A DNA stretch of 64,000 bases from Epiperipatus broadwayi (GCA_028023455.1 JAQFVV010012446.1:4031501-4095500), one strand, 5' to 3'. Positions 23,731 through 35,345 are shown, counted from the stretch's first letter. Translations and numbers: made by a program. The notes: generated by a model from the sequence alone, not told the origin.

Positions 23731-24328
23731 GGGTTTGAACTCAGACTTTCACACAACCCTCAACTATCCATGCTATCTCATACTGCTGACAAACTTGATC
23801 ACACACAGGTCGAAAAGATAAAGATAAATAATCGTATACTAATATACATATTTTCTGCTAAACCAGCACTTGTCAGTTGGTCCAGATTATCATCTCCACA
23901 CTATACAATCAATGTTCGGCTTATATTAAGATAGCCAATCTTCATACTTTAATGGACAGGCTTCAATCCACTCCACAACCCTTCAGCCATCCATTTAGTT
24001 GAAAATCTGATGATGGAACACTCAAAGCCCACATTGGTGCTTACATTCTCATCCTACCCATGTTGACCATAAGTCACTTTGACGCTCATATACAGGACAT
24101 AATCCATTTACATACATATAGAAGGGATGGACAGACCTTGCAGCACTATTTTAATATATGAGTTATTGGTGATTATTTATCTTTTCGACATATGTGTCAT
24201 CAAGTGTTTCAGCAGTACGAGGTAGTGTGGATAGTTGAGGTCGTGTGAAAGTCTGAGTTCAAACCCCTATATATTACATATTGGAGTGCAAGTATGAAAA
24301 AAGGCCTGTACTGTGGAAAAAATTCATA
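23731..24328 (+). repeat. Family B, 598-bp inverted-dimer copy (17-bp TSD)
   Basis: Exact 17-bp repeats TATTAGGATTTACATAA at 23714-23730 and 24329-24345 flank it. The left part is a family B monomer in minus orientation, with a decayed hammerhead at 23838-23885 (CTGACAA in place of CTGATGA, and GAAA damaged). The right part is plus orientation, with the TCAGCAGTACGAGGTAGTGTGG block, the B-box-like GAGTTCAAACCCC and the terminal hairpin AGTGCAAGTATG..CCTGTACTGTGG. This is the longest B copy and defines both ends. Confidence 0.92.
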
Positions 24329-24345
24329 TATTAGGATTTACATAA

Positions 24346-24636
24346 ATATTATTGATCAATGAAAGTAAAAGATTAATTTAAAATTATAAAAATTCAGAGG
24401 AAAAGCATAGTGGAAATAATAATTCATTGATAATTTATTCATTAAATTAAATACAATAAATTTAAGTACTCCCTCTCATTTGATATAAATATTTTTTTAA
24501 AAAATCAAATTGAATTACATTACTTTTTTGTAGTTTTATTATGTATAAAAATTTGTTTTATATGTTTAATTTATTATAATAAAGTGTTTATATATATATA
24601 ATTTTTATTTCATCATCATCATCATCATCATCATCA

Positions 24637-24692
<56 letters not shown>

Positions 24693-25127
24693 CTTTTTAA
24701 ATAACTTGAGATAAAATTTAATCCTCTTCAATAAGCCACAAACAAGATTTGAAATCAAGCTTTATGATTGATAACAAAAGATTATAAGAGCTGCATTACT
24801 ACTGCTAAGATTGATCTTACTATCAAGATGTATGATAATTTTCTTTTAAATAAAGACAGCTATATTTTTCAACAGTTCCATGAATTCTGGTGGAAACAGT
24901 ATTGTGAAGACTTAAAATATCTGCTAAACAATTAAGGTAGATAATGTAGCAATAGAAATTATTTAATTCATGGGATCCATTATGACACAAATGAAATGTG
25001 AATTCACTATCACTCAATCATCATTTAAGCCCTGCTATGTATTAATACATTTAAATAGTTATGTTGAGATTTATATGAGAAAAATAATAATTAATTATCA
25101 AACTATATTAATGTGTTTAAGTGAAAT
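24346..25127. other. AT-rich DNA with microsatellite
   Basis: Contains (ATC)n then (ATT)n at 24610-24691. The short frame at 24823-25017 is unsupported. Confidence 0.5.
24610..24691. repeat. (ATC)n-(ATT)n microsatellite
   Basis: About 9 CAT repeats followed by about 18 ATT repeats. Similar trinucleotide tails close the RTE-like elements here in minus orientation, so it may be an expanded LINE tail, but no RTE sequence adjoins it. Confidence 0.95.
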
Positions 25128-25515
25128 ACAGGCTTATTATATACCTGTATCAATATGTGTAATATATAGGGTATATGAGCACAGACTTTCACATGACCCA
25201 CCACTCACCACTCTATCTCATATCACTGATACACTTGAACACATGTTGAAAAGATAAATAATCACCAGTATATGTATTTCATGCTAAAACAGCACTCATC
25301 AGTAGGTCCAGATTATCATCTCTACACATATATGCAACAAATGCTCAGATATATATTAAGATAGCCAATCTTCATACTTTAATGGACAGGCTTCAATCCA
25401 CTCCACACTCCACCTCTTCAACTGTCCATCCATTTTTAACATATATGAGTTCAAGTGTATCAGTGATATGAGATAGAGTGGTGAGCAGTGGGTCATGCGA
25501 AAGTTCTGATTTTAA
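25128..25515 (-). repeat. Family B copy with near-complete hammerhead
   Basis: Minus-orientation B monomer: terminal hairpin TACAGG...CCTGTA at the left, GGGTATATGAGCACAGACTT (B-box region altered), hammerhead at 25263-25308, then TAGCCAATCTTCATACTTTA and GGACAGGCTTCAATCCACTC. A short inverted arm follows at 25441-25505. TSD not clear. Confidence 0.85.
25263..25308 (-). ncRNA. Hammerhead ribozyme, family B, probably weakened
   Basis: Minus strand: CUGAUGA intact (plus 25296-25302). Helix II GUGCU/AGCAU is 5 bp with a G-U closing pair at the core, and GAAA is intact. Helix I shows mismatches beside the core (1.1 C against A; 1.2 U against U) and helix III has a C-A mismatch, so cleavage is doubtful. 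Confidence 0.7.
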
Positions 25516-25673
25516 ATGTTAATCATATTTCTTTTACTTGTTGTGTAATAATTGTTTTTATTTATTGTATATAATAAAATTAATGTAGGTTTGAAAAAGA
25601 GTATTATACAGTCATAACTGTATGATATAATAAAATTACTGCATTATGTAAAGTACAAAGAAGTATTACTATT

Positions 25674-25886
25674 ATAACAAAGGTAAAACTCCCCATACAG
25701 TAGTGCCACCCTGTGCCAAACAGAGTAATCAATGGATGCCAGAAGGCTTGTGCATAAAATCTCTATCTAGTGCCTACTCATCCAATATCCCCAGACTAGT
25801 TTCTGGCTTGTGGCCATCATCAATATGGGGAGTTTTGCCTTTGTTTACAACAAATTATGTGCTAGTATAGAGATGGTGATCATGTG
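25674..25886 (+). repeat. Family A hairpin copy (13-bp TSD)
   Basis: Exact repeats AAGTATTACTATT at 25661-25673 and 25887-25899. The left end is ATAACAAAGGTAAAACTCC and the right end GGTGATCATGTG. The short terminal arms GGTAAAACTCCCCATA and TATGGGGAGTTTTGCC pair. A minus-strand hammerhead remnant (TTGATGATGGCCACAAGCC, then GAAACTAGTC, near 25782-25828) lost its 5' helix I strand at the junction with the right arm. Confidence 0.92.
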
Positions 25887-26251
25887 AAGTATTACTATTG
25901 TTTATTTATATTGGTAAATTTACCCAAGTGAACCTTTTGATTAGCACAGTCAATAATATTCCAATCAAAGTTTAACATTTGATGACTGAAAAGTAAAAAA
26001 AAAATTCTTGAATTTAAAAAATAATGATACTAAAAACATTGCCAAATCTTTATTATGTTATTTGGAAATTTAATATACAAAACATCCTTTATTATATTAA
26101 AGAATATGATTCACTTTTTAATTTTGCTTTCAAATTTATTGTTTATGGTAAAAAAAAAAAAAATTATAACATTTAAAATTTAAAAAAAAAAACTGTACCT
26201 GGATATACCAATAATTTTTATTAGTCATTTATGAAACTAGAAATTATCCAC

Positions 26252-26470
26252 TTCATGAATAATATTTTTGTAGTGTAATTTTCATTACCCCACTCTCGCA
26301 CTGTAGGATCTGGTTTTTATCTGCTTTTAACACCTTGTGAAATCTTTGGCCATATGTTTATGATTACAGTTCTTCACAAGGTGTTAAAAGCTGATAAAAA
26401 CCAGCCCCTATCTTGTGCGAGAGTGGTGTAGTGAAAACTATACTACATAAATATTATTCATTAAGTGAGT
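26252..26470. repeat. Near-perfect hairpin, arms ~95 bp
   Basis: The left arm (ATGAATAATATTTTTGTAGT, CCACTCTCGCAC, ATCTGCTTTTAACACCTTGTG) pairs with the right arm (CACAAGGTGTTAAAAGCTGA, GTGCGAGAGTGG, ACTACATAAATATTATTCAT). A diverged relative lacking most of the left arm lies at about 26640-26820. Identity of the element unknown. Confidence 0.85.
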
Positions 26471-26859
26471 AATTGCTAGCCTAATGAATGACCTCATAAA
26501 ATTATTAATAAATTCCTTTAAGTGGTTTGTGTCAAAGTTGTGATGGCACTAAGTTTGACATTTATCAGTTAAGATATCTAATTGACTATCTATATATACT
26601 GAATAATGATAAAGATATGAGTAAGCAATCTGGGACAATTTATGAGTGATGGTTCAGCATAAAATTTGCATCTTGGGAATCATACATTTTTTACGTCTTT
26701 TTGGTTATATGTTTGTGATTACACTTCTTCACAAGGTGTTAAAAGTGGATAGAAACCAGTCCATCCTATGCATGACAGTAGGGTACTACAAAAATATTAT
26801 TCATTAAGTGAACTGAAGTATTTTTTTGCATGTGTTTCAAGAACATATGGTGGAGTAGA

Positions 26860-27110
26860 GACTATTAAGTACATCTTTAACAGATATTACACATGGCAAA
26901 TGAGAAATGAAGATGAATTGCACTATGTGTGTGTGTTTAATTAAAAACAGATGGATTATTCTTTGACTGAGATTTAAAATTAACATCTGGGCTAAAGATA
27001 ATCTCTAGTTCAATAAATGATTAGTAATGATCATTAATGTATTTATCTAAAGTGGATCATGTCAAAGTTGTGGGTGGAGTAAGTTTGACATTTGTAAATC
27101 AAATTATAGT
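26860..27110. repeat. Dispersed repeat H, copy 1
   Basis: TTAACATCTGGGCTAAAGAT, AATCTCTAGTTCAATAAATG, then TGTATTTATCTAAAGTGG and GTCAAAGTTGTGGGTGGAGT. Matches 41740-41890; a shorter match lies at 26515-26570. Confidence 0.7.
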
Positions 27111-27219
27111 AATTTAAATATTAACTTTGGATTTTTAATTCATAACTTGATTTATTAATTTTTTCAAATACAACTTTAACTTTTCTGCTTCTTTAATTTA
27201 TATATGTTTTAAATAAATA

Positions 27220-27449
27220 AATATTTGAAAACCAGGCACTCTTCACAAACCTGGAGCTTAATTGTAAATATAGGGGATTTGAAGTCAGACTTTCAAGCAC
27301 CCACCAACCCACACTATCTCGTACAACTGATACACACAACCACACACATGTAGAAAAAATAAATATGTGGGTGGTCATGTGTATCAGTTGTATTAGATAG
27401 TGTGGATAGTTGGTGGGTGCTTGAAAGTCTGAGTTCAAACCTCTATATT
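27220..27449 (-). repeat. Family B foldback (17-bp TSD)
   Basis: Exact 17-bp repeats TATGTTTTAAATAAATA at 27203-27219 and 27450-27466. The arms (GGATTTGAAGTCAGACTTTC, AAGCACCCACCAACCCACA and complement) face each other around 27356. The ribozyme region is absent. The minus-strand 3' end carries a hairpin (CCAGGTTTGTGAAGAGTGCCTGG in parts), equivalent to the end hairpin of other B copies. Confidence 0.88.
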
Positions 27450-27805
27450 TATGTTTTAAATAAATATTTTGTCTTGCATGGATTATTGTAGTGGTAGAGT
27501 AATAGAATCTGGAGTTTAAGACCCATGGTTTGTGGCCCAGTTCTGCCATTTCTGGCATTCAAATTTTTAAGAACTTTTGAACAATAATAAAGTCATTTGG
27601 GTGTCTTAATACATATATTTGAAGAACAGCGTCTTAACCCTATCCCTAAGTAAATTTTGCAATCTTATATTTATTCATCATTCTATGTTTCTGGAAACAA
27701 TCATAATGAACAAAAATTCTCTATGAAGCTGATCAGCTGTTATCGATCATAATTTTTTACAAAAATGTTCAGTTTTACACAATTAAATTTACATAAATTT
27801 TAGGT

Positions 27806-28183
27806 CAAAGATTCCCAACCTCTTGGAGAGTGTACCATGCAGTATGTTACATGCATGCACCAAAGGTACACGTGTCACATATGCAAGTTTTGAGGGGGTT
27901 CCAATCTGTAAACTTTATTAACTTGAATCTATGAGTATTTTGAGTTATCAGACCCAGCAGTAAGAAAGAAGACTATTCAACCTCACTGTACCTGAAAAGG
28001 GACCTGAAACATTGCTAGTGTGACTGACTGACAGTACTAACATGGTATTTCCTGGAAATATTGATAACATAATTAATTTGGTAATATATTAATATATATT
28101 TATTTATCTGCTATATGCCATAACCCCTGGCCAAGCTTCCCATATCCCATGGAGTTGCAAGTATCCCAGGTTGGGAATCTCTG
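27806..28183. mobile_element. hAT-like non-autonomous DNA transposon
   Basis: Terminal inverted repeats CAAAGATTCCCAACC (27806-27820) and GGTTGGGAATCTCTG (28169-28183). The flanks TTTTAGGT and TTTTAAAA could be a decayed 8-bp TSD. 378 bp, no transposase frame. The CAGAGATTCCCAACC style is typical of hAT MITEs in animals. Confidence 0.7.
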
Positions 28184-28339
28184 TTTTAAAACATGCACAT
28201 AAGTAAAAAAAAAAATCCTATTTTTTACTTATTAACTTATCATGGCTTATTCAAATCTCACTTTATGATCTGCATAATGGATAAGTCAACTAAAGTGAAA
28301 TAATTACTCTAATCCACTTTTCTCTTACCGCTACAATAA

Positions 28340-28412
28340 TGCTTATTTTATTTTATACTTGATTAATCTGACAAATTTTGACTGATCAATAGCCTTCTTC
28401 AGAGCTAATATA
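28340..28412 (-). repeat. Family M end module, copy 1
   Basis: Minus strand: GCTCTGAAGAAGGCTATTGA, TCAGTCAAAATTTGTCAGAT, TAATCAAGTATAAAATAAAA. Related to 32945-33010 and 35268-35320. Hammerhead-like order of motifs but GAAA is damaged here. Confidence 0.6.
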
Positions 28413-28418
28413 TATATA

Positions 28419-29531
28419 CACCTGGGTCTCTTTTTACGCGGACTTATTTAACACGATTTTGAAGTTATGCGATTAATGTTTCACCGGAAGTCGAACTCCG
28501 ATAATGCGCTATTACTTTAAATAATAAATTTTGCACACTTATGTTATATTGAAAGTAATAGCACATTATTGGAATTCAACTTTCATCTTAGTAATTTAAA
28601 TATTTTCAGTGCTTTATAATAGTAAGATTTTATGCAATAATGAAATTAAAATCATGATTTCCACATTTTATGTATATACACATTAAATTTTACAAGATTA
28701 TAATGTAAATTTGTTCATACATTGTGCATGTTAATTTTGCATTTTAAATCACATTCTGTTTTTGCTTTTTAAAAAAGAACGTAATCAATTATTAATCATT
28801 TAGTGTCCACAAGTTTATTTTTAAAAGGTGAGTAATAGGAGTGGGCACAATTAAATTTGACAATTAAAAATTAAAATCTGATTTTTAATTGTAATTAACA
28901 ATTTAAAAATTACTTACCGCGACTTGAAATTAATGTGATGTGAAATTTGATTTTTAAATGGAATTGAAAATTAAAAAATTAAAGACAAAAATAAGAATTA
29001 AATTTTTAGTTGTTAGTTTCATAAAGAATTAATAAAATCATCATCTCAAAGATTAATTACTAATTATGTTGTCACCAGAAAACTATTGACACAACACGAG
29101 TGTGAAGTTGGTGCTAGTTGTATTTCCTCTTGTGAAAAATTGATTTTTTACCAGTTCGCAAACGAACGTGTTTTTCAGCAAGTAGCCATAATAATTAAAA
29201 CGTGTATAAAAAAATGTAAATTACTGTACTGTAAATTATGCATAAAAATATATTATTTTGAATAAAATTAAATATTATAGTTAATAAAAGTTTGTCTTGT
29301 ATCAATTTTTTTCAAATTTGAAATTTTTTATTAGTCATATTTTATTTCCTTATTTTTTTTGTGTGTGAATTTTAAAGTAATTTTACATTGGTGCTTTGCT
29401 TTTACACGAATTTTGAAAAATCACAGACCACATCCCTCCTTTTTCAATGTAAGTTACATCTATTTTTGCATGATTTCATTTGCACGTGTTTTCTGAGGAA
29501 CCTATCTATCGTGTAAAATGAGACCCAGGTG
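28419..29531. mobile_element. pogo/Tigger-like non-autonomous element C1
   Basis: Inverted ends CACCTGGGTCTC (28419-28430) and GAGACCCAGGTG (29520-29531), bounded by TA on both sides, as expected for Tc1/mariner/pogo integration. The terminal sequence continues with TTTTACGCGGACTTATTTAA, a style seen in Tigger-type elements. There is no transposase frame, so it is a deletion derivative of 1113 bp. A second copy, inverted, lies at 43158-45465. C1 supplies the empty site (AATTTAAAAATT, 28900-28911) for the family A array inserted in that copy. Confidence 0.85.
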
Positions 29532-29544
29532 TATATATATAATG

Positions 29545-29770
29545 TTTTTTGAAGGTTTCTGATGATGGTGTTCCAGTTGTATTTTTATGTTGGACTATTT
29601 CCATCATCTAATATGTGTGTTGAATGTCTTTAGAAAAGTTTAATTTTTTATTTAAATATTCCAATTACATTCAACTGTTAGTAATATCACAGCTAACAGG
29701 TTAGTATATGCACTAACTATTAGCAATGTCAAACAACAAAGAGGTTAGTATATGCAAAACATTTCAAGAG
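29545..29770. repeat. Foldback family G, copy 1 (partial)
   Basis: Begins GAAGGTTTCTGATGATGGTG, then TTGGACTATTTCCATCATCT, AATATGTGTGTTGAATGTCT, and TCCAATTACATTCAACTGTT. One arm of the family G palindrome; the tRNA-like centre seen in the 36105 copy is mostly missing. Confidence 0.7.
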
Positions 29771-30155
29771 ATATTATTATCCCCTCATATAAGCTTCCAA
29801 ATGTTCTATTCTATAATTCTAGTTTTGATGTACACTTCTTTTGATTTATCCAGTTTGATAACTTTATTCCTTAATAAGAATAGCAATGAAATATGAGTGA
29901 AAGTATTTTACAAGTATCAATAACAAAATCTGCTTAGAAAGTCATGCAGAAATATTATATAAAATTATATATTTCTCATAAACATTAGTATGAGAGGTTA
30001 TTAAAATATATGATTATATTCTATGCTATACAACCAATTACAGTGATGAATATATTTGCTTAACTACAAAAATTAAAATCAATCAAAGTTTTACAGGTTT
30101 TAAATACAATAGTCAATTTACAGTGATAATGTAATGTTACAATATATATATATAT

Positions 30156-31644
30156 TGTAACAGTCAGAATCGTCTATCTCGCTAACACACTGTAAAATTC
30201 AAACCCCAGACACGAAACTGAACATTCTAGGAGGGGTTGCCTTCTAGATATACTAAATTCGAATCTAAAGTCCAAATTTCACAGTGCCATCTACGTGATA
30301 ACGCATCTGATGCCACTACTAGTATAACCTTTGACCGGTGCCTGGTGGTCAGGGTGAAACAAAAGACTCTATACTAAAAGAAACTTGGGTGGCTAATTAA
30401 CATCTATGGATTTACAGAAGAAATGCAGAAAATATATATATATAGACAGAGACAGTGATAGGAATCAAATAAAATAAGAGATCAAATTTAGTTTTAAATA
30501 ATTTCACAAAATTTATTTATATAAATTATATATATAACACCACTGACTGCTTATATGAGACAGGGATGTGTATTAAATAATTGTTGGCATCACACTCTAA
30601 TAAATGACAAAAGGTTTTAAAGCAAAGTGATATATTCTATTCCTCGGGTTAATAGCATTACGATAATGTGCTTGATGAGATAGGAACATGTGTGAGGTGC
30701 TTTGAGCAATTATACAAGTCTAAGAAAATATTTGAAAATTAAGTGTTTTAAAATATTTATTGATTTCGAGAATAGCACAGACAAAAGCTTACTAAGCAAC
30801 AAAGTGGGAATGTGATCAAAGCATTTATTTGAGAATAATAATAAATAGAGTTGCATTGGGAGGTCAGTATTGCTGATAATGAATTTATTAAAGTTGGAGG
30901 GTGTGACACATTTAAGTCACGGATGCTTTGTAAAATAAATATAAAATAAAACAATATCAAATATCTGGAATGATTACGGAGGGCATCTCGCCGCTAACCC
31001 ATAGGAAAGTATTTTGATGAACAGCCGAAACTTAGCGACTGGGTGACAATTGCGTTTAATTCCCAGGTGTGTCACTTGGGGACACACTCTGCCTGGAAAC
31101 TGCAATTGAAGAGAATGGACTTGGCCATGTAAAGAATCCTTGGAAAAGTAAAACAAAGCGGTCTCAACAACCAATTCACTTACCAGCAATATGAGACTAG
31201 TGTATATAAAACATACTGAATGGGTTTTACTTGGATTAAGAGAAATGCCCAATCAAATTCCCAGAAATTCATTTAAAAGAGTCCGCACATTCTCGACGTC
31301 AATGATGAACTTTGTAATTAAAGTAGAACACGGTAATTAAAATAAGAAAATGCATGCTTGTGGGTTTGAAAAGTAAGTATACATTTATATACGCAATCAT
31401 GCATTTGGGGACACATTTAAATCATTGACCTCGCACATACTCTCATAGTAGATTAAAATCAATACCATGTAGATTTTAAACTATGTGATTATATTATATA
31501 TTAAAGAAAAGAATCACCCTCGAATGAGTGATTTGCAAGATAATAAAAATTGGAAATTATTTAGAAATTTAAAATATGCCTTTATAGCAGCGTCTTAGTT
31601 TCAACAAAAAGAATAATTCACCCGTTCAAAGACGATTCTGACAC
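30156..31644. mobile_element. Possible solo LTR or unclassified element
   Basis: Thirteen-bp inverted ends GTCAGAATCGTCT (30163-30175) and AGACGATTCTGAC (31630-31642) sit within a TGT...ACA frame about 1.49 kb apart. The enclosed DNA is more G+C-rich and lower-repeat than its surroundings. TG...CA ends suit a long terminal repeat, but no TSD, primer site or second LTR is visible and no pol domain was found. It could also be a DNA transposon remnant. Confidence 0.4.
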
Positions 31645-31659
31645 ATTATCATAATAAAA

Positions 31660-32935
31660 TAACAGAAAGCTTAATAAATAGAAAATATTAACCCAAGGAT
31701 AGAGAGCAAAATGTTGAGTATATTTAAACACGTTAAAGAAATACACAATGAAGTTATGTGAAATATAAGAAAAACAATTTAAAATAGCTATAGCATGTTA
31801 GTTATCACAAGAGCTCTTGGGTTAATTTAGGGTTACCTCTGGAGAAGCATTTTTAGGTAGATTGATGGTCGGCAGGTTTTTATATAATTTAACAGCAAAA
31901 TCTGGAAATGTTCATATTTTTGACAGCAGCAGCAGTTCCGGGGTTCCTTGTGTGATAACTTCCGATGGTCTACGGCAGCATATGACCATTTCGGAGAGAA
32001 ATAGCCTTCTTGCACTCTACTCTGTCATATCAAGATTTACAAATCACTACAATAATTTTGGTTAGAAACATTAGATCTCAGAATGATTTCTCTTAGAAAC
32101 ATTAGAATGGAGAACAAAAGGAAAACCTCCTTTTTATAGTAGAATTTTACAATAGAACTGCCCTGGAGCATTACAAAAATATATCGGACTTATCAGCTGT
32201 AATTAAATCTATCCGAATGTCTAAAGGAATTCAACAAAATTTTAATTAATTTCTTTTGTTAATTTCCCTGTCGACATTCGAATTACAAACTAGATTTAAT
32301 TAAAAATTACTTTTATTAATTAAAGAAAACCTTAAGTGGACATCTGCTGTTTTTAGATAAACTTATATAACATTAACTAATTAAACTATTGTCCCTCATT
32401 TATTTTACTTTTAAATTGCAATATTTGAATCTATCTACTAAATGAATATGTACTAAATGAATTTTATTTTAAATCAAAATATATTATGACAGTAATATAT
32501 TTGTAAATAGATTCAAACAAAATAACTTTAACAATTTATAATTTTGATATGTTTTAAAATGCATATCATAGTGTGTGCGCAATTACAACTTATATAATCT
32601 ACTTTTTAATAAATCAAAATTATGCGAACATATACATAATCTATAATCTTTTATTTATTTGGAAATGAGTTATATGTATAATACGAGCATTGTACTCGTG
32701 GTTTAAAATTAGGTGGGATTTTCGGTATATAAGCGTATTGCAGACACACTACGATAGATTGGGGTTCAAACTAAGGTATGAGGGTAGGAAATAGGTGAGA
32801 AAAGGTGAAACGAAGATCTGCAAAGCAGACCTTACTGTTTCAATATATATGAGGATATAAAAATGATTCAACTTATAATGGAATGGACTGTTTGTTTTGT
32901 ATTGTTTATATTGATTAGATAAGTTAATTTATATA
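31660..32935. other. Unassigned sequence, no gene seen
   Basis: The plus frame at 31862-32065 and the overlapping minus frame give unrelated, unrecognised peptides, so neither is supported. (TA)n near 32932-32944. Confidence 0.5.
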
Positions 32936-32941
32936 TATATA

Positions 32942-33010
32942 TATCAGCTCTGAAGAAGACTGCTTGGTAGTTGAAACTGACAGATTGATCTAGTATAAAA
33001 TATGCATGTA
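32942..33010 (+). repeat. Family M end module, copy 2
   Basis: AGCTCTGAAGAAGACTGCTT, GGTAGTTGAAACTGACAGAT, TGATCTAGTATAAAAT. Hammerhead-like motif order CUGAAGA, helix II-like GACU/AGUU, GAAAC. Confidence 0.6.
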
Positions 33011-33082
33011 AAGAAAAATGGATTTATTTGTTTTAAAATTTTGTCAAAGCATAAAGAAGATATAAAGTGAGAAAAAGAAGTG

Positions 33083-33172
33083 GTCGAGAGGTCAGCGTGA
33101 CTGCCTTGCACTAGCCAGCAGTTGCCCGGGTTGCGGGTTTGCGTCCCGGCCGATGCTATGACACTTAAAAAA
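33083..33172 (+). repeat. tRNA-derived SINE S4
   Basis: A-box-like TGGTCGAGAGGTCAGCG and B-box-like CGGGTTTGCGTCCCGG (33135-33150) at the right spacing for a pol III promoter, then a short region and an A tail (TTAAAAAAAAG). Markedly more G+C-rich than its surroundings, so younger or from a different source tRNA than S1-S3. Confidence 0.8.
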
Positions 33173-33764
33173 AAGAATATAATATCAAAGCCAAATAATT
33201 ATTTTATTTGAGATAGCTAACAAAGGGACCTACTATGTAATAAATTGCTACTTTGTGATAGTTATTTTTAAATGGTTCTGTCAGTAGGCATAATTTGTAT
33301 ATCCTTATATAATAAAATTTAGCATCATAATCACAAATAATAATAATTGTAAATCTTTTACATAATTAAATTAGCATTTTTTTATTGCAAATTACAATCT
33401 ATTTTTTTCTATTTTTATTTTTTCGAAGGAATGTTTTATTTAAATAGTTTTTAGGAAATAGGTATTTTTCAGTGTTTGTAATAATATTTTTCATTTAATG
33501 TTAAATGTACAACTTCTAATTTAGAAATACATCTGAAGTGTATTGACTAAAAATCTCAATAAATCAGATCAGAATTAATGTTCTAATTTAACACAAATGT
33601 TATTCCTAATGCTTTTGCTTAGAACTGAAGTTTTAAATTATATATATATTGGTATTGTTTTAATACTTCTCCACAAGCCATGGTTGAAAGCTGTAAATGA
33701 TTGAACATTACATGGAAAAACATTAAATGATGATTATGATGCATAATCATGTAGCATCTATTGA

Positions 33765-33835
33765 TTACTAAAGCTAGCACTAGGTGGCGCTATTGTGGTG
33801 GAATTTTTTCTCTACATCAAGTATAATAATAATAT
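33765..33835 (+). repeat. Family A fragment
   Basis: GCATCTATTGATTACTAAAG, then CACTAGGTGGCGCTATTGTG resembles the family A segment CATCCATTGATTACTCTG...GGTGGCACTACTGT. Adjacent to a family B copy. Confidence 0.55.
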
Positions 33836-33837
33836 TT

Positions 33838-34245
33838 ATTAAATGGATTATGTCCTGTACATGAGGGATCAGATTGACCTTAAGTCAACATGGGTATGAC
33901 AAGAATCTCAGCCTCAGGGTGGCCTTCGAGCATTCCATCATCAGATTTTTAATTGGATAGACGGTTGAAGAGTTGGAGTGTGGAGTAGATTGAAGCCTGT
34001 CCATTAAAGTATGAGGTTTGGCTATCTTAATATATATATATATCTGAGCACTTATAGCATATATGTGTAGAGATGTAATCTGGACCAACTGATGATTGCT
34101 GGTTTAGCACGAAATATGTAAATTGATGATTATTTATCTTTTCAACATATATGTGTTCAAGTGTATCAGTGTTATGAGATAGTGTGGAGAATGGTGGGTC
34201 ATGTGAAAGTCTGTGCTCATATACCCTATATAGTAATGAAATGGG
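33838..34245 (+). repeat. Family B monomer with hammerhead
   Basis: Family B in plus orientation: GGATTATGTCCTGTACATGA, CCATCATCAGATTTTTAATT, TTGAAGCCTGTCCATTAAAG, TTGGCTATCTTAATATA, hammerhead at 34083-34128, TGATTATTTATCTTTTCAAC, TATCAGTGTTATGAGATAGT, GGGTCATGTGAAAGTCTGTG. The B box is altered (GTGCTCATATACCC). TSD not resolved. Confidence 0.88.
34083..34128 (+). ncRNA. Hammerhead ribozyme, family B
   Basis: CUGAUGA at 34089-34095. Helix II UUGCU/AGCAC has four pairs with the core-proximal pair lost (U against C), loop GGUUU, GAAA at 34111-34114. Helix I GGACCAA with UUGAUG has U-A, U-A, G-C, then A against C. Core intact, helices slightly decayed. Confidence 0.75.
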
Positions 34246-34743
34246 AAATTTGTGTTCCCTATCACCATTTTTTAATTGCATATCCTGGCTATCTGACTTA
34301 ACTTTTTTTTTTTTTGCCTTTTCTTCTATTTTTTCTTCTTTTAGAATTGGAATATTTGCTAATGAATGAATTTTTAAATTGTTTTCTTTTTTTTTTTTTT
34401 TCAATTTTCTGTATATTTCAATATATATATTAATTAGATGTAATAAGTGTTGTGAATTTGAGACATAACTCTATTTGCAAAAGTCAAACTGAAAGTGATA
34501 TAACTCATTAAAGTCAAACCATGCTACTATTTGAATTTCTTTTGTATTAATCTTATTTATACTTATTTCGGAGTGCATGTCTAAAGTTGGTGTTTTAAAG
34601 CATTTGTTTAAAGGTTGAGATTGATGGAAAAACATTCGTAAAGTAGCATATAGGTAAATAATCATATACATATGAAAATCATAAACAGATAATTTATATC
34701 TATGTATATAATAATAATACAATAACACTGATACGATTAAGTC

Positions 34744-35235
34744 AAATAATTTTTTACTTTTGGAAAATATATATATTCTAGCATGTGTGCGTGTATGACG
34801 CAACTGTTCCCAAAAGCTATAAAGTGTTAATATAAAATAGATAACTAAAAATAAATGAGCTGAGCGCCTTCAAAGGATCTTGCCTTCATAATCATAGCTT
34901 GCTACTACATTTAATGATATGCAAATACGCTAATTCCATTTCTTCGATAAAGCATAGCACGTGTGCTTCCTATTTATGGCACCCCTGTCTCGAGATGAAG
35001 AAGGCCTCTTTGATTTTTCTTTATTCATCTCACGAGACAGGGATACCATAAATAGGAAGGACTATGCTTTATCAAAGAAATTGAATTAGCATATTTGCAT
35101 ATCATTAAATGTAGTAGCAAGCTATGATTATGAAGGCAAGATCCTTTGAAAGCGCTCAGCTCATTTATTTTTAGTTATCTATTTTATATTAACACTTTAT
35201 AGCTTTTGGGAACAGTTGCGTCACACACGTGCTAG
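34744..35235. repeat. Palindrome P, arms ~225 bp, 13-bp TSD
   Basis: Exact 13-bp repeats AATAACACTGATA at 34731-34743 and 35236-35248 flank it. From 34777 the DNA is a nearly perfect inverted repeat (CTAGCATGTGTGCGT, GACGCAACTGTTCCCAAAAG, CTATAAAGTGTTAATATAAA... and complements) closing on a small centre near 35008-35020 (GAAGAAGGCCTC side and TTCTTTATTCATC side). The few mismatches between arms suggest youth. No coding sequence. The TSD length matches the hammerhead families, but I see no complete hammerhead in it. Confidence 0.9.
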
Positions 35236-35267
35236 AATAACACTGATAATTATATTGTGTATATTTA

Positions 35268-35345
35268 CATTTCTGATGAACATTGTTGTACAGTCGAAAC
35301 TGTCAGCTAGATTGGGGAATTTATTAAAGGTATTGCATTTTATTG
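35268..35345 (+). repeat. Family M end module with hammerhead-like core
   Basis: CTGATGA at 35274-35280, then ACATTGTTGTACAGTC, GAAACTGTC, AGCTAGATTGGGG. The element order is hammerhead-like, but helix II is poor and helix I supports only a pair or two. Confidence 0.5.

Noticed and set aside
24000-24040. Second hammerhead in family B (CTGATGATGGAACACTC...)
   Set aside because: CUGAUGA is present, but no GAAA follows a paired helix II; the 33936 copy reads GAAG instead, also without helix pairing.
29560-29610. Hammerhead in family G arm (CTGATGATGG...CCATCATC)
   Set aside because: The region forms a simple hairpin and lacks GAAA after a helix II.
31862-32065. Plus frame with serine run, overlapping a minus frame
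   Set aside because: Two overlapping frames on opposite strands, no homology recognised, no splice or poly(A) context.
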